From an uncultured Lachnospiraceae bacterium (GTDB taxonomy: Bacteria; Bacillota; Clostridia; Lachnospirales; Lachnospiraceae): a stretch of DNA of 64,000 nt. The translations under genes were made by a program, and so were the position numbers. Where the stretch lies: assembly GCA_902798585.1 (NCBI GenBank), contig CADBXF010000006.1, forward strand, positions 54,659 to 118,658. The letters are read 5' to 3'. A model generated the notes under the pieces. It did not search any database, was not told the DNA's origin, and was given only the letters and a program-made list of their open reading frames with translations. Positions 34,611 to 49,267 of the stretch are shown here, piece by piece (positions within the stretch are counted from its first letter, which is position 1; every line of letters starts with the position of its first letter).

Positions 34611-35392
34611 TACTTTTGTCTTGATTGGTACATAAGAATCGCCGCTGCCACCGCAGCATTCAGCGACTCGGCCGCTCCCTCCATCGGGATTCGGATGCGC
34701 ACATCCGCGCGCGCCGTCGTCTCCTCCGTCAGACCGTTGGCCTCGTTGCCTATGAGGATAGCGCACCGCCCTTCGTAAGACGGCTCCGTGTACGGAACCG
34801 ACCCCTGCAGATGCGCGGCATACAGCGTGACTCCCGCGCCTTTCAGCGCATCAAGCGTTTCCTCCCAGTCGTCTGCATACAAAAACGGGACACGGAAAAT
34901 GGCACCCATCGTTGAGCGAACCACCTTCGGATTAAAAGCATCCACGCTGTCCGCAGACAAAATCACGCCGCTCATCCCGGCCGCCTCCGCCGTCCGCAAA
35001 ATCGTGCCGAGATTGCCCGGGTCCTGCAGTCTCTCCAACACCAGAAGCCTCGCATTCTCTGCCGTAAGCATCGGAGCGAGTGTGTACTGCGGCATACGCA
35101 CCACGGCCAGCACACCCTGCGGCGTAACCGTCTCCGCTACCGCGTCGAAGGCGTCATCGGAGACAATCTCCCAATCACACGCGGCAAGAAGCTCACGCTC
35201 TGCGGCTTCAAGCCCTGCAAGCCCGCGCTCCGACCAGTACGACTTAACGAGCATCTCCGGGCGCTGCGTGAGGATTTCGAAGAACATTTTCCGTCCTTCG
35301 CACACGAACACATGGTCCTCCTCCCGCGCACTCCGTTTCTTAAGAAGCGTCGCGAGATATTTCAATTGCGAATTGGATTTGGCTGTTATCAT
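34610..35392 (-). CDS. SpoU/TrmH-family RNA 2'-O-methyltransferase
   Basis: 260 residues. An N-terminal substrate-binding domain (about 1-90) is followed by a SPOUT methyltransferase domain. The three SPOUT motifs are LERLQDPGNLGTILRTAEAAG, CAILIGNEANGLTEE and RIPMEGAAESLNAAVAAAIL. They form the knotted SAM site and place it with 23S rRNA or tRNA ribose methylases (the RlmB/TsnR-like group). The target base cannot be assigned. The start at 35392 (MITAKSN) has GAGAGGACATGTC upstream and lies 25 bp after prfA, so it is cotranscribed with prmC and prfA in a translation-related cluster. Confidence 0.88.
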   Translation of the reverse strand: MITAKSNSQLKYLATLLKKRSAREEDHVFVCEGRKMFFEILTQRPEMLVKSYWSERGLAGLEAAERELLAACDWEIVSDDAFDAVAETVTPQGVLAVVRMPQYTLAPMLTAENARLLVLERLQDPGNLGTILRTAEAAGMSGVILSADSVDAFNPKVVRSTMGAIFRVPFLYADDWEETLDALKGAGVTLYAAHLQGSVPYTEPSYEGRCAILIGNEANGLTEETTARADVRIRIPMEGAAESLNAAVAAAILMYQSRQK

Positions 35393-35417
35393 GACATGTC
35401 CTCTCCGCCGACAGTCT

Positions 35418-36491
35418 TCACTGCTCTTCCTGATTGGCGAGCTTGGCCGCCTGATCGGCAGCCGTAAGGCCGTCCACAAGTTCCTGCAAGTCTCCGTTCA
35501 AAATCTTGTCGAGCTTATAAAGCGTCAGGCCGATGCGATGATCGGTCACGCGGCTCTGCGGGAAATTGTAAGTTCGAATCTTCTCCGAGCGGTCGCCTGT
35601 ACCGATCTGGCTCCGACGCGCTGCCGCCTCGGCGTCGTGCGCTTTCTGCTGCTCCAAATCATACAGTTTGGCGCGCAGCAGGGCAAACGCCTTGTCGCGG
35701 TTTTGCAGCTGCGATTTCTCGGTCTGCGAATATACCACAATGCCCGACGGAAAATGGGTGAGCCGCACCGCGGAGTCCGTTGTGTTGACACACTGACCGC
35801 CGTTGCCGGACGCACGCATAACATCGATGCGAATGTCCTTCTCGTCGATAACGACATCCACTTCCTCCGCCTCCGGCATCACGGCAACCGATGCCGTCGA
35901 GGTGTGAATCCGGCCGCCCGACTCCGTCTCCGGAACGCGCTGCACGCGGTGCACGCCGCTCTCGTATTTAAGCACGGAGTAAGCACCCTGACCCTTCACC
36001 ATAAACTCGACTTCCTTCATGCCGCCGAGACCGGTCTCGTCGACATTGACAAGCTCGATTTTCCATCGGCGGGACTCGATATAATGCACATACATGCGGT
36101 AGAGCTCCGCGGCAAAAAGAGCTGCCTCCTCGCCGCCTGCACCCGCGCGAATCTCGACGATAACATTCTTGTCATCATTCGGATCCTTGGGAATCAGCAG
36201 GATTTTCAATTGGTTCTCCAGCTCGGTAATCTGCGCCTTGCTGTCCGAGAGCTCCTCCTTGAGCAGTTCCCTCATCTCGGAATCGTTTTCGCTCTCCAGC
36301 ATCTCCAGACTGTCCGCAACGGTCTGTCTGGCCTTCTTAAGATTTAAATAGGTCGTCACAAGCGGCTCGAGCTCGCTCTGCTCCTTCATCAGCTTGCGGA
36401 ACCGATTGGTGTCCGAAGTCACATCGGGGCTCTGCAGCTCCAGCTGCAGCTCTTCGTATCGCTTGCAAAGATCTTCCAATTTATCAAACAT
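35418..36491 (-). CDS. prfA: Peptide chain release factor 1
   Basis: 357-residue class I release factor that reads UAA and UAG. The GGQ motif is in [17 protein letters not shown] and the stop-codon-reading tripeptide region is [11 protein letters not shown] (PET in place of PAT/PVT). Its length is normal for RF1. The methylase gene that modifies its GGQ glutamine, prmC, lies upstream in the same direction, 92 bp away. Confidence 0.97.
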   Translation of the reverse strand: MFDKLEDLCKRYEELQLELQSPDVTSDTNRFRKLMKEQSELEPLVTTYLNLKKARQTVADSLEMLESENDSEMRELLKEELSDSKAQITELENQLKILLIPKDPNDDKNVIVEIRAGAGGEEAALFAAELYRMYVHYIESRRWKIELVNVDETGLGGMKEVEFMVKGQGAYSVLKYESGVHRVQRVPETESGGRIHTSTASVAVMPEAEEVDVVIDEKDIRIDVMRASGNGGQCVNTTDSAVRLTHFPSGIVVYSQTEKSQLQNRDKAFALLRAKLYDLEQQKAHDAEAAARRSQIGTGDRSEKIRTYNFPQSRVTDHRIGLTLYKLDKILNGDLQELVDGLTAADQAAKLANQEEQ

Positions 36492-36583
36492 AATTAATCA
36501 TTCCTTTCTCTGCAGGTTGTCGGTTATTTTGCCGCGCTCGGCATCTCGCGCCCTTCCCGCGGCCGGAAGGCAGCTTCCTTCCG

Positions 36584-37444
36584 CTACAAATGACCGACAA
36601 CAACCCGGTCGAGTCCGGCATAATCTTTCTTCACGCTTACATCGCAAAATCCCGCTTCGCGGAACAGGGCGGGCACACTGATACCCTGGTCAAATCCGAT
36701 TTCCACGATCAGCACACCTCCCTTTTCTCCGTGTTTCGCCGGGCGCAGATGCTTTGCTCCCTCGCGCGCCAGCACACGGTAATACGCAAGCCCGTCCTCG
36801 CCGCCGTACAGCGCAAGGCGCGGCTCATAATCCTTAACCTCCGGCTCCAGCTCGCAGAGCTGTTCCGGCGGAATGTACGGAGGATTCGAAACGATTACAT
36901 CGTATTCGCCGGAAACCTCCGAAAACATATCGCTCACAATCCATTGCACCGAAGCTCCGTTGGCTTCGGCATTGCTCTTTGCAACCGCGATAGCAGCCTC
37001 GGAGATATCGACGCCGGTCACCGACGCCGGCTTTCCGAGCAAGGCGATGCTCACCGCGATACAGCCCGAGCCGGTACACATGTCAAGCACGCGCGCACCC
37101 TCACAGCAGGCGAGCGCCTCGGAAACCGCATGTTCCGTGTCCTGCCGCGGAATAAGCACATCCGGCGTGACGCGAAAGCGAATCCCCATGAATTCCTGCT
37201 CCCCGAGCAGGTACTGCAGCGGAACCCTCGCAAGCCTGCGCTCCGCAAGCCCGCAAAGCGTGTTCCACGCCTCTGCCGGAATCTCCCCGTCGCGGCGCAC
37301 AAGCCACTCGGCAGGAGTCATTTTCCCTACATGCTGCAGGAGAAGATTCGCCTGAAGAGAAGCCTCCGGGATACCCGCAGACCGGAACATGTCCGTCAAC
37401 TGCCGCGCGGCAGCCAGATACGATTCCGGCTTCGCACAATCCAT
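36584..37444 (-). CDS. prmC: Release factor glutamine methyltransferase
   Basis: 286 residues. It methylates the GGQ glutamine of release factors with SAM. The N-terminal helical domain binds the release factor and the Rossmann domain (about 105-286) carries VLDMCTGSGCIAVSIAL (SAM loop) and the catalytic VSNPPYIP. The start at 37444 (MDCAKPES) follows GAGAGGAGCGAACC; a longer frame to 37531 has no good ribosome binding site. It lies between the DUF1385 gene and prfA. The prmC-prfA pairing is conserved in many bacteria and supports the call. Confidence 0.95.
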   Translation of the reverse strand: MDCAKPESYLAAARQLTDMFRSAGIPEASLQANLLLQHVGKMTPAEWLVRRDGEIPAEAWNTLCGLAERRLARVPLQYLLGEQEFMGIRFRVTPDVLIPRQDTEHAVSEALACCEGARVLDMCTGSGCIAVSIALLGKPASVTGVDISEAAIAVAKSNAEANGASVQWIVSDMFSEVSGEYDVIVSNPPYIPPEQLCELEPEVKDYEPRLALYGGEDGLAYYRVLAREGAKHLRPAKHGEKGGVLIVEIGFDQGISVPALFREAGFCDVSVKKDYAGLDRVVVGHL

Positions 37445-37543
37445 GGTTCGCTCCTCTCTTCTAACGCATCCGACAGAAACCGCCGTCGGTAAACTTCCGC
37501 ACCGCGGCGTATCATCAGGCAGATTCGCCATGCGCGGATCTCC

Positions 37544-38671
37544 TCATTTGCTCTTCGCAAGGAACCCCGTTTCAATGGCGGTATAGCTTCCGTCCGCTTC
37601 AATGCGGTACTCGCCGGACTCCGTTCCGGTCGCACAGGACTCCGCAGGAGTTCCCGCCAAAAATGCCTTCCAATCGAAGACCGCCTCCACCGAGGCAATC
37701 GCCGCCGCAAGCATGGTATCGTCCGGCTCCTTCGTCGTGAGCGCCTGCATCCACATGCCGGGACGGCTCAGCGCATTGACAAAGCGATTGTTCGAACGGC
37801 CCGCAAGACGGAGAAATTCATAGCTGATTCCCGCTACAATCGGCAACAGCAGGAGCCGTACACCGAAGCGCACCAGGAATTTCAAAATCCGCGAAGTTCC
37901 GGTGTAGAGCGGAAACATATTGACAACCGAGAAAATCAAAATACTGATGACCATCACGAAGATCATAAAGCTCGTACCGCAGCGCTTGTGCTCCTTTGAA
38001 GAGACGCGCGCATTTTCCACCGTGAGCGGCAGTCCGTGCTCGATGCAGTTGATGGTCTTGTGCTCTGCCCCGTGGTACCGGAACACTCTCTGAATCTCAT
38101 TCATACGGGAAATGAGCGCCACATAGCCGATAAAAATGGCGATGCGAATCACGCCCTCCGTAAGGCTCGAAAAAAGAGGGGAATCAATGCCGGTAACGCG
38201 CTCAAGAAGCGATGTCACGGCAAACGGCAGGAAGATAAACAGCGCGATTGTGACAATCAGCGAGAGCGCCACCGTGGCGCCGATTACCGCAGGCGTCATC
38301 AACACCTCGGGCTTCTTCGCCTCAGCCGACGCGGCAGCTGTCACCGGAGCAGCATTTTCCGAAGCCGCATCTGCAGTTTCGCTGTCGGCGGGAGCATCCT
38401 TCTTCGACGGCTCCTCGTCCGCAAAATTCGCGGAGTACATCAATGTACCCATACCGACAATCAAAGACTCAACGAGACTGACAGCGCCCCGCAAAAACGG
38501 CCACCCGAGAAAGGGCAGCTTCTCAGTAATGCTGTGGCTCTCCCTGACATTGAGAATCATCTCGCCGTCGGATTTCCGAACCGCGACCGCGTATTTGGTG
38601 CGGTTGCGCATCATCACGCCTTCCATAACAGCCTGTCCGCCGATTCCCGACGGCTTCAGTTCCTCTGCCAT
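37544..38671 (-). CDS. DUF1385 family membrane protein (YqhQ-like)
   Basis: 375 residues. It begins with the conserved SGIGGQAVMEGVMMRN motif and has a RYHGAEHKTINCIEHG signature near 210, followed by ~4 membrane segments in the central and C-terminal half. An Ala/Glu/Asp-rich insertion (about 95-140) separates the N-terminal conserved block from the membrane part. DUF1385 proteins are frequently encoded upstream of prmC and prfA in Firmicutes, as here. Their function is not established; a role in metal or cell-wall metabolism has been suggested. The start at 38671 is placed by GGGGGACAGGT; the longer frame to 38704 runs into the rpmE terminator. Confidence 0.85.
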   Translation of the reverse strand: MAEELKPSGIGGQAVMEGVMMRNRTKYAVAVRKSDGEMILNVRESHSITEKLPFLGWPFLRGAVSLVESLIVGMGTLMYSANFADEEPSKKDAPADSETADAASENAAPVTAAASAEAKKPEVLMTPAVIGATVALSLIVTIALFIFLPFAVTSLLERVTGIDSPLFSSLTEGVIRIAIFIGYVALISRMNEIQRVFRYHGAEHKTINCIEHGLPLTVENARVSSKEHKRCGTSFMIFVMVISILIFSVVNMFPLYTGTSRILKFLVRFGVRLLLLPIVAGISYEFLRLAGRSNNRFVNALSRPGMWMQALTTKEPDDTMLAAAIASVEAVFDWKAFLAGTPAESCATGTESGEYRIEADGSYTAIETGFLAKSK

Positions 38672-38736
38672 ACCTGTCCCCCGATTCCGGCCGACGCCGC
38701 GCACCCTGCGCGCCCGCCTGCCTCGTAATAGAAGAA

Positions 38737-38764
38737 ATGCCTTGACAACTTCTTGTCAAGGCAT
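38737..38764 (-). terminator. Terminator of rpmE
   Basis: Twelve-bp perfect stem (38737-38748 with 38753-38764), 4-nt loop, then TTTCTTCTATTA on the minus strand. It contains a TTGACA-like hexamer. Confidence 0.85.
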
Positions 38765-38782
38765 AAGCAAATCTCTCTGCAA

Positions 38783-38980
38783 TCAGAAACCGTACTTCTT
38801 GTTGAACTTCTCAATAGCACCGCGTGCCTGAGCTGCCTTCTTCTGTCCGGTGTAGAAAGTGTGGCACTTGGAGCAAATTTCAACGTGAATCTCGGACTTC
38901 GTCGAGCCGGTCACGAACTCGTTGCCACAGTTGCATGTTACTTTTGCCTGATAGTACTTCGGCTGAATCGCTTCCTTCAT
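38783..38980 (-). CDS. rpmE: 50S ribosomal protein L31 (zinc-containing)
   Basis: 65-residue L31, with MKEAIQPKYYQAKVTCNCGN at the N-terminus. The cysteines in TCNCGNEF and ICSKCHTFYTG give the zinc-binding (C+) form. The start at 38980 is chosen because AGAGGTGAACATC precedes it. It has its own promoter (39065-39093) and terminator, and lies between rho and DUF1385, a common Firmicutes arrangement. Confidence 0.97.
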   Translation of the reverse strand: MKEAIQPKYYQAKVTCNCGNEFVTGSTKSEIHVEICSKCHTFYTGQKKAAQARGAIEKFNKKYGF

Positions 38981-39064
38981 GATGTTCACCTCTCATCATC
39001 CCTATAATAATCAATCGGCCGGTCGAAACCAGTCGACCTAACACTCCTTTTGAACAGCTTTTGT

Positions 39065-39093
39065 ATTATACCACAGCATTTTGCGAAATGCAA
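39065..39093 (-). promoter_or_regulatory. Promoter of rpmE
   Basis: -35 TTGCAT (39088-39093), 17-bp spacer, -10 TATAAT (39065-39070); lies between rho stop and rpmE start. Confidence 0.8.
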
Positions 39094-39148
39094 CAGCAAT
39101 TTTCAAAAGACTGCGGGCGATTTTTCACTCGTCGCGGCGCCCCGGTAA

Positions 39149-40876
39149 TCACTGCAGTTTCGTCCTCGAAAGATACTGCATAAACTCAAAATTCGTGCGC
39201 GTCCGTGAGAACAGATTGATGATCTGCTCGACGGAATCCTCGGCCGATTTGCCGTTAAATGCCCGGCGCATAATGACATTTGCACGCTGCTCCATCTCGT
39301 TTAAGAGAAGGTCTTCGCGGCGTGTGCTCGACTTCGGAAGGTCGATGGCAGGGAAAATACGGCGCTCGGAGAGGTCGCGGTTCAACACAAGCTCCATGTT
39401 GCCGGTGCCCTTAAACTCCTCGTAAACCACATCGTCCATACGGCTTCCGGTGTCAACCAGCGCGGTTGCCAGAATGGTAAGACTGCCGCCCTCCTTCATG
39501 CAGCGCGCAGCGCCGAAAAATTTCTTGGGCATGAACAGCGCGTTCGGGTCCAGACCGCCGGACAATGTGCGACCGCTGGAGACACAGGTGAGATTGTAGG
39601 CGCGCGCCAGGCGCGTGATGCTGTCAAGCAAAATCACGACATCCTCGCCGTATTCCACAAGTCTCTTCGCACGCTCCATCGTCATCTCCGACACGCGGCG
39701 GTGGCGGTTCGGCTCCTCGTCAAATGTCGAGTAGATTACCTCGGCGCTTGTGCCCTGCACAAACTCCTTAAAGTCCGTGACTTCCTCCGGCCGCTCGTCG
39801 ATTAAGAGAATAATCATGTGAACCGATTTGTGGTTTGTGAGAATCGATCTTGCAATCTGCTTGAGAAGCGTCGTCTTGCCGGCCTTCGGCTGCGAGACAA
39901 TCATGCCGCGCTGACCTTTGCCAATCGGGGAAAACATATCCACCATGCGCACCGACGGCTCGCATCCGGGGTACTCCAGATGAAGCCGCTCATGCGGGAA
40001 TACGGGCGTCAAACGGTCGAAACGACGGCGGCGCATCGCAAGCTCCGGCGCCTTGTCGTTGATTTTCGTAATGTGATGGAGCGGCACAAACTTTTCCGCA
40101 GAGGAGGTCTGCACCTTGAGCGTACCCTCCACGACATCGCCCGTGGAAAGATTATACCGGCGAATCATGGACGGATTGATATAGACATCCTGCTCGCTCG
40201 GCAGGTAGTTGTCGTTGCGAAGGAAACCGTAGTTGTCGGAGCAGATTTCGAAAATACCGCGCCGGATGATACCGGAATCCGTGGGGTCCGTCCCGTTCGG
40301 ATTCGGCATGCGCCGGTCGGAATTGCCCATGGCACGGCGCTCTCCGCTCCCCTGTGCCTCCGCTCTCGCATCGCGGTTATCCGCGGAACGGGTCGAAGCG
40401 CCGCTGCCGACCGTGCGGCGGACAATCGTGCCCTGAGGTGCGCGGGATACCGACATCGAGCTTCCCGTTCCGGGCGTCGGAACAGCAGCCGCACCTTCCT
40501 GCGGTCTTCTCCCCGCAACAGGCGCTGCGTCATCGGACGGCCTTCTCACGGCATCGGGCGTCGTATCGGACACCGGTTTGCGCGCAGGTCTCCCTTCTCC
40601 GGGCGCCGCATCGGACGCCGGTTTGCGCGCAGACTTCTCTGCAGCAGGCGCCGGCCTGCGCACAGGCTCGGCAGCTTCGGAATCCGCATTGCTCTTCGCA
40701 GGCGTCTTCTCCTTTGCAGGCTCTGCGACAACAACCGCAGACTCCGCCGGAGCGCTGTCCCCCTGCGAAAGAAGATCAACCAGCTCGGACTTGCGAAGCG
40801 TGCTGTAGCCGCCTATTTTGCGTTCCTTGGCGAGAGCCCGAAGCTCCGCAAGGGAAAGTTCGGAATATTGACTCAT
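39149..40876 (-). CDS. rho: Transcription termination factor Rho with long N-terminal insertion
   Basis: Hexameric RNA-dependent ATPase that terminates transcription. At 575 residues it is ~150 longer than E. coli Rho. The N-terminal Rho_N/SAP-like helix domain (about 1-40) is followed by a disordered Ala/Arg/Pro/Asp-rich insertion (about 41-195). After that come the OB-fold RNA-binding domain with [20 protein letters not shown] near 212-231 and the RecA ATPase (Walker [15 protein letters not shown]; Walker [12 protein letters not shown]). Such insertions occur in Actinobacteria and some Clostridia. The start at 40876 has GGAGGTAGTTT upstream. It may share a transcript with rpmE only weakly, since that has its own promoter. 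Confidence 0.96.
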   Translation of the reverse strand: MSQYSELSLAELRALAKERKIGGYSTLRKSELVDLLSQGDSAPAESAVVVAEPAKEKTPAKSNADSEAAEPVRRPAPAAEKSARKPASDAAPGEGRPARKPVSDTTPDAVRRPSDDAAPVAGRRPQEGAAAVPTPGTGSSMSVSRAPQGTIVRRTVGSGASTRSADNRDARAEAQGSGERRAMGNSDRRMPNPNGTDPTDSGIIRRGIFEICSDNYGFLRNDNYLPSEQDVYINPSMIRRYNLSTGDVVEGTLKVQTSSAEKFVPLHHITKINDKAPELAMRRRRFDRLTPVFPHERLHLEYPGCEPSVRMVDMFSPIGKGQRGMIVSQPKAGKTTLLKQIARSILTNHKSVHMIILLIDERPEEVTDFKEFVQGTSAEVIYSTFDEEPNRHRRVSEMTMERAKRLVEYGEDVVILLDSITRLARAYNLTCVSSGRTLSGGLDPNALFMPKKFFGAARCMKEGGSLTILATALVDTGSRMDDVVYEEFKGTGNMELVLNRDLSERRIFPAIDLPKSSTRREDLLLNEMEQRANVIMRRAFNGKSAEDSVEQIINLFSRTRTNFEFMQYLSRTKLQ

Positions 40877-41033
40877 AAACTACCTCCGTCGATGCGGTGC
40901 AATTCCCCCGGCCGTCCCCGTTGTCTGGCCGGGTGCCGTGTGAAGCAAAAAAACCGCCTGGCAAGAAAGATACTATGCCGAAAGCGACCATGTTCATTTT
41001 ACGAAAAATGGAGAAAAACGAAACGAAACAAAA

Positions 41034-41054
41034 AAGCAGATGCGGCAGAAGCCG
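41034..41054 (-). terminator. Probable terminator of rpoBC
   Basis: GCGGC-TTCT-GCCGC stem followed by ATCTGC and six T on the minus strand. A second hairpin, GGGCGGC/GCCGCCC, lies just before it at 41073-41094. Confidence 0.6.
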
Positions 41055-41120
41055 CTGAGATGACTTCGCAGGGCGGCATTTATGCGCCGCCCCGCTTGTC
41101 ATAAACAGATTGCTTACAAA

Positions 41121-44990
<3,870 letters not shown>

Positions 44991-45042
44991 TCAATTGCTC
45001 CTTCCGTTCTTCACTTTGCGAACAATGCGATCGTACTCGTTA

Positions 45043-48000
45043 TCAGAACTGGTCGTCCGTGAGATCATCCGAGAACGGCTCCAACTCCTCTTCAAACTCG
45101 GAGTCGTCAAATCCGTCGTCCTCATCTTCCACCATCGAACCGTACATGTCGCCGCTGGCCTCATCCGGAGAAATCTCCTGGAAACCGTGCATCGACATCT
45201 CACCCGACGAAGGATAGAATGCATCCTGATCATCATACAGATCGGAGAAATCGTCGTCGCCGCTTACAAACTTCTCTGTCATCTGGACTTCGTTGCCGTC
45301 CTCGTCGAGAACGGTGACATCCAGTGCCAATGCCTGCAGCTCCTTCAGCAATACCTTGAAGGACTCCGGAATACCCGGCTCGGAGATGTTCTCACCCTTG
45401 GTGATAGCCTTGTATGTGCGGTCACGACCTTCGACATCATCGGACTTAACCGTGAGGATCTCCTGCAGGATGTGTGCAGCACCGTAAGCCTCAAGGGCCC
45501 AAACCTCCATCTCACCGAAACGCTGGCCGCCGAACTGCGCTTTACCGCCGAGAGGCTGCTGCGTAACGAGGGAGTAAGGACCGGTCGAACGAGCGTGAAT
45601 CTTATCGTCAACCAGATGATGAAGCTTTAAGTAGTGCATGAAGCCGACTGCAACCTCGCCGTCGAACGGCTCACCGGTACGGCCGTCGCGGAGCTGAACC
45701 TTACCGTCGGGCTTAATCGGCACACCCGCCCATTCCTTGCGGTAATCCTGATTCTTGATCAGGAAGTCCATAACCTCGGGATTGAGCTGGTCTTCGTATT
45801 TCTTCTTGAAATCCTCCAGATCGGTGTTGACATAGTCGTTCGCCAACTGGAGCATCTCAACGATATCATTTTCCTTTGCTCCGTCAAATACCGGCGTGGA
45901 AATCTTGAAGCCGAGAACCTGCGAAGCAAGGCTCAGGTGCGTCTCAAGAATCTGACCGATATTCATACGGGACGGAACGCCGAGAGGATTCAATACGATG
46001 TCGAGCGGGCGACCGTTCGGAAGGAACGGCATATCCTCCACCGGAAGAACGCGGGAAACGACACCCTTGTTACCGTGGCGGCCTGCCATCTTGTCACCGA
46101 CCTGAATCTTTCTCTTCTGTGCAATATAAACGCGGACATTCTGGTTAACGCCCGGGTTGAGCTCATCGCCGTTGTCTCTCGTGAATACCTTGACATCCAC
46201 GATGACACCGAATTCGCCGTGCGGAACCTTGAGGGAAGTATCGCGAACTTCCTTCGCCTTCTCACCGAAAATGGCACGGAGCAGGCGCTCTTCCGCCGTC
46301 AGCTCGGTCTCGCCCTTCGGCGTAACCTTACCGACCAGAATGTCACCGGCGCGAACCTCGGCACCGATGCGGATGATACCGCGCTCGTCGAGATCCTTGA
46401 GGGCATCCTCGCCGACACCGGGGATATCACGGGTGATCTCCTCCGGTCCGAGCTTGGTGTCACGCGCCTCGGACTCATATTCCTCAATATGTACGGATGT
46501 GTAAATGTCATCGCGCACCAGACGCTCCGAAAGCAGAACGGCGTCCTCGTAGTTGTAACCTTCCCAGGTCATGAAACCGATCAACGGGTTCTTACCGAGA
46601 GCCAGTTCGCCGCCGGAAGTGGACGGACCGTCCGCAATCACCTGACCGGCCTTCACCGTCTCGCCCTTTCTCACGATCGGACGCTGGTTGATGCTGGTAC
46701 CCTGGTTGCTTCTTGCGAACTTCTGGAGCTTGTACTCCTCGCGCTCGCCGTCGTTTGTGCGGATGATGATGCGGCTCGCCTCAGCGCGCTCCACAACACC
46801 GTCATTTTTCGCGAGAACACAGACGCCGGAGTCAACCGCGGTCTTCATCTCCATACCGGTGCCTACAACAGGCGACTCGGTGAAGAGAAGCGGCACGGCC
46901 TGACGCTGCATGTTCGAGCCCATGAGGGCGCGGTTTGCGTCGTCGTTCTGCAGGAACGGAATCATGGCGGTCGCTACGGAAAATACCATCTTCGGCGACA
47001 CATCCATCAAATCAATGGATCTGCGGTCGTACTGCGAAATCTCCTTGCGGAAACGACCGGAAACCTTGTTGTTTACAAAATGGTTGCTGTCATCGAGCGG
47101 CTCGTTAGCCTGCGCTACATGGTAGCGGTCCTCTTCGTCCGCCGTGAGGTAGACGACTTCCTCGGTAACCACCGGGTTGTCGGGCTGCGTCTTGTCAATC
47201 TTGCGGTACGGAGCTTCAACGAAGCCGTACTCATTGATTCTCGCATAGGAAGCGAGGGAGTTGATCAGACCGATGTTCGGACCTTCGGGGGTCTCAATCG
47301 GGCACATACGACCGTAGTGCGTATAGTGAACATCTCGAACCTCGAAACCGGCACGGTCACGCGACAAACCGCCGGGACCGAGGGCCGAAAGTCTTCTCTT
47401 GTGGGTCAGCTCGCCGAGCGGGTTGTGCTGATCCATGAACTGGGACAGCTGGGAGCTTCCGAAGAACTCCTTCACGGCAGCCGTCACAGGCTTGATGTTG
47501 ATGAGCGCCTGCGGCGTTACGGCCTCCTGATCGAGGGTGTTCATACGCTCGCGAACCACACGCTCCATACGCGACATACCGATGCGGTACTGGTTCTGCA
47601 GGAGCTCGCCGACCGCACGGATACGACGGTTTCCGAGGTGGTCGATATCATCGGTATCGCCTACGCCCCAGAGAATATGCATATTGTAGTTGATGGAAGC
47701 GAAAATGTCTTCCTTGGTGATGTGCTTCGGAATCAGGTCCGTGATTCTGCGGCGAATCTCAGCCTCAATCTCCTCCTGCGTCGTGCAGGAATCGAGAATC
47801 TCACGGAGAACCGGATAGTACACAAGCTCCGTCACGCCGAGCGCTTCCTTGTCGCAGTCGACAAAGCCCGCAAGGTCAACCATGAGGTTGGACAGAACCT
47901 TACAGCTGTGCTTCTTGTTGTGACGGTCAATCGTCTTCTCCGTCTCAACATATACATACGGAATCGCAGCGTTCTGAATGGTATCGGCGAGCGCCTCGGT

Positions 48001-48942
48001 AACGATGGTGCCGGCTGCGGCAATCACTTCGCCGGTCGTCATGTCGACAACATCCTCCGCAAGGCTCTTGCCCGCGATACGGTTGCGGAACAGAAGCTTC
48101 TTGTTGAACTTGTAGCGGCCTACCTTCGCAAGGTCATAGCGCTTCGGATCGAAGAACATGCCGTGAAGGAGCGACTCCGCACTCTCCACCGAGAGCGGCT
48201 CGCCCGGACGCAGCTTCTTGTAGAGCTCGAGAAGACCGTCCTGATAGTTGTCCGTAGGATCCTTCTTCAGGGAAGCCTCCAGAACCTCTTCCTCGCCGAA
48301 CATATCGTGAATCTCGTTGTTGGTGCCGACGCCGAGCGCACGAAGGAAGACCGTAATCGGCACCTTGCGGTTGCGGTCGACTCTTACATAAAATACATCG
48401 TTGGCGTCGGTCTCATACTCGAGCCATGCACCGCGGTTCGGAATCACCGTCGCGGAGTAAAGCTCCTTACCGAGCTTATCATGCGTCATCGCATAGTAGA
48501 TGCCGGGGGAACGAACCAACTGGCTTACGATAACACGCTCAGCTCCGTTGATTACAAATGTACCGGTCTCGGTCATCAAAGGGAAATCGCCCATGAAAAT
48601 ATCATGCTCATTGATTTCGCCTGTATCATTATTATGAAGGCGGACCTTCACTTTCAAAGGTGCCGCATAAGTCGCATCACGCTCCTTGCACTCATCGATA
48701 GAGTACTTGGCATCGTCCTTGCAGAGCTGATAATCCACGAATTCCAGACTGAACCGTCCATCGTGGTCGGTAATCGGCGAGATGTCGGTAAACACCTCGT
48801 AGAGGCCCTTTTCAAGGAACCATCGGTAGGAATCCTTCTGAACTTCGATCAGGTTGGGCATCTCGAGGATGTCCTTCTGCTTGGAGAAGCTCATTCGCAC
48901 ATTCTTACCGACTTGTACCGGATGAATTCTGTTTTTGTCCAT
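45043..48942 (-). CDS. rpoB: DNA-directed RNA polymerase beta subunit
   Basis: 1299 residues. The rifampicin-pocket segment reads [20 protein letters not shown] then [12 protein letters not shown], the wild-type sensitive form. The catalytic-region motifs [13 protein letters not shown] and [10 protein letters not shown] are intact. The C-terminus ends in an acidic extension of about 80 residues ([15 protein letters not shown]..., [16 protein letters not shown]), matching a similar tail on RpoC. The start at 48942 is chosen because AAGGGGTGACT precedes it and because the upstream frame lacks a ribosome binding site. The promoter is at 49131-49159, leaving a ~180-nt leader. Confidence 0.98.
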   Translation of the reverse strand: MDKNRIHPVQVGKNVRMSFSKQKDILEMPNLIEVQKDSYRWFLEKGLYEVFTDISPITDHDGRFSLEFVDYQLCKDDAKYSIDECKERDATYAAPLKVKVRLHNNDTGEINEHDIFMGDFPLMTETGTFVINGAERVIVSQLVRSPGIYYAMTHDKLGKELYSATVIPNRGAWLEYETDANDVFYVRVDRNRKVPITVFLRALGVGTNNEIHDMFGEEEVLEASLKKDPTDNYQDGLLELYKKLRPGEPLSVESAESLLHGMFFDPKRYDLAKVGRYKFNKKLLFRNRIAGKSLAEDVVDMTTGEVIAAAGTIVTEALADTIQNAAIPYVYVETEKTIDRHNKKHSCKVLSNLMVDLAGFVDCDKEALGVTELVYYPVLREILDSCTTQEEIEAEIRRRITDLIPKHITKEDIFASINYNMHILWGVGDTDDIDHLGNRRIRAVGELLQNQYRIGMSRMERVVRERMNTLDQEAVTPQALINIKPVTAAVKEFFGSSQLSQFMDQHNPLGELTHKRRLSALGPGGLSRDRAGFEVRDVHYTHYGRMCPIETPEGPNIGLINSLASYARINEYGFVEAPYRKIDKTQPDNPVVTEEVVYLTADEEDRYHVAQANEPLDDSNHFVNNKVSGRFRKEISQYDRRSIDLMDVSPKMVFSVATAMIPFLQNDDANRALMGSNMQRQAVPLLFTESPVVGTGMEMKTAVDSGVCVLAKNDGVVERAEASRIIIRTNDGEREEYKLQKFARSNQGTSINQRPIVRKGETVKAGQVIADGPSTSGGELALGKNPLIGFMTWEGYNYEDAVLLSERLVRDDIYTSVHIEEYESEARDTKLGPEEITRDIPGVGEDALKDLDERGIIRIGAEVRAGDILVGKVTPKGETELTAEERLLRAIFGEKAKEVRDTSLKVPHGEFGVIVDVKVFTRDNGDELNPGVNQNVRVYIAQKRKIQVGDKMAGRHGNKGVVSRVLPVEDMPFLPNGRPLDIVLNPLGVPSRMNIGQILETHLSLASQVLGFKISTPVFDGAKENDIVEMLQLANDYVNTDLEDFKKKYEDQLNPEVMDFLIKNQDYRKEWAGVPIKPDGKVQLRDGRTGEPFDGEVAVGFMHYLKLHHLVDDKIHARSTGPYSLVTQQPLGGKAQFGGQRFGEMEVWALEAYGAAHILQEILTVKSDDVEGRDRTYKAITKGENISEPGIPESFKVLLKELQALALDVTVLDEDGNEVQMTEKFVSGDDDFSDLYDDQDAFYPSSGEMSMHGFQEISPDEASGDMYGSMVEDEDDGFDDSEFEEELEPFSDDLTDDQF

Positions 48943-49060
48943 AGACGTAGTCACCCCTTGATTTGATTGTCCCATTCGGTACTACAGCCGTAGTCCCAAG
49001 GCGCTTCGGCACTCTGCGAACCCCTGCCGAAACCGTCCGAAAACGGGATCGGAAAAAGGC

Positions 49061-49089
49061 TTGCATTTTGCGTCGAAACTTGCTATAAT
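49061..49089 (+). promoter_or_regulatory. Plus-strand promoter facing a terminator (possible small RNA)
   Basis: -35 TTGCAT (49061-49066), 17-bp spacer, -10 TATAAT (49084-49089). No gene lies downstream on this strand; the next landmark is the terminator at 49181-49205. Confidence 0.5.
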
Positions 49090-49130
49090 ACTGTCGAACA
49101 GGCATATAACACCACAATAGTGCATCGTCC

Positions 49131-49159
49131 ATTCTACCACAATATTTTCTACTTGTCAA
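49131..49159 (-). promoter_or_regulatory. Promoter of rpoBC
   Basis: -35 TTGACA (49154-49159), 17-bp spacer, -10 TAGAAT (49131-49136) on the minus strand. Confidence 0.85.
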
Positions 49160-49174
49160 ATAAAAAAATTATAT

Positions 49175-49205
49175 AAAAAAGCGGGGAACAGTCCCCGCTT
49201 TTTTT
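49175..49205. terminator. Bidirectional terminator
   Basis: Perfect 7-bp stem GCGGGGA/TCCCCGC (49181-49198) with six A on the left and seven T on the right, so it works in both directions. On the minus strand it ends the 49268-50708 unit. Confidence 0.9.
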
Positions 49206-49267
49206 GTGTAAATCCATAGTAATTGTGTTCATCCCGTGTCCGCCGGGCCTCCCGGACGATCGTCCGC

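Larger units (their letters stand above)
49096..49205 (+). ncRNA. Possible ~110-nt small RNA opposite the rpoB 5' end
   Basis: Bounded by a near-consensus promoter (49061-49089) and a perfect terminator with seven T (49181-49205) on the plus strand. It would overlap the first ~30 nt of the rpoB transcript in antisense. No coding frame of note. Existence is inferred only from the two signals. Confidence 0.3.
48943..49267. other. Gene-free rpoB leader region
   Basis: 325 bp holding the rpoB promoter (49131-49159), its ~180-nt leader, a plus-strand promoter-like site (49061-49089), and a bidirectional terminator (49175-49205). No coding frame is supported. Confidence 0.8.

Noticed and set aside
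45634..48966. 1110-codon open frame on the plus strand
   Set aside because: It lies wholly antisense to rpoB and its product resembles no protein; it is a by-product of codon bias in a strongly conserved gene.
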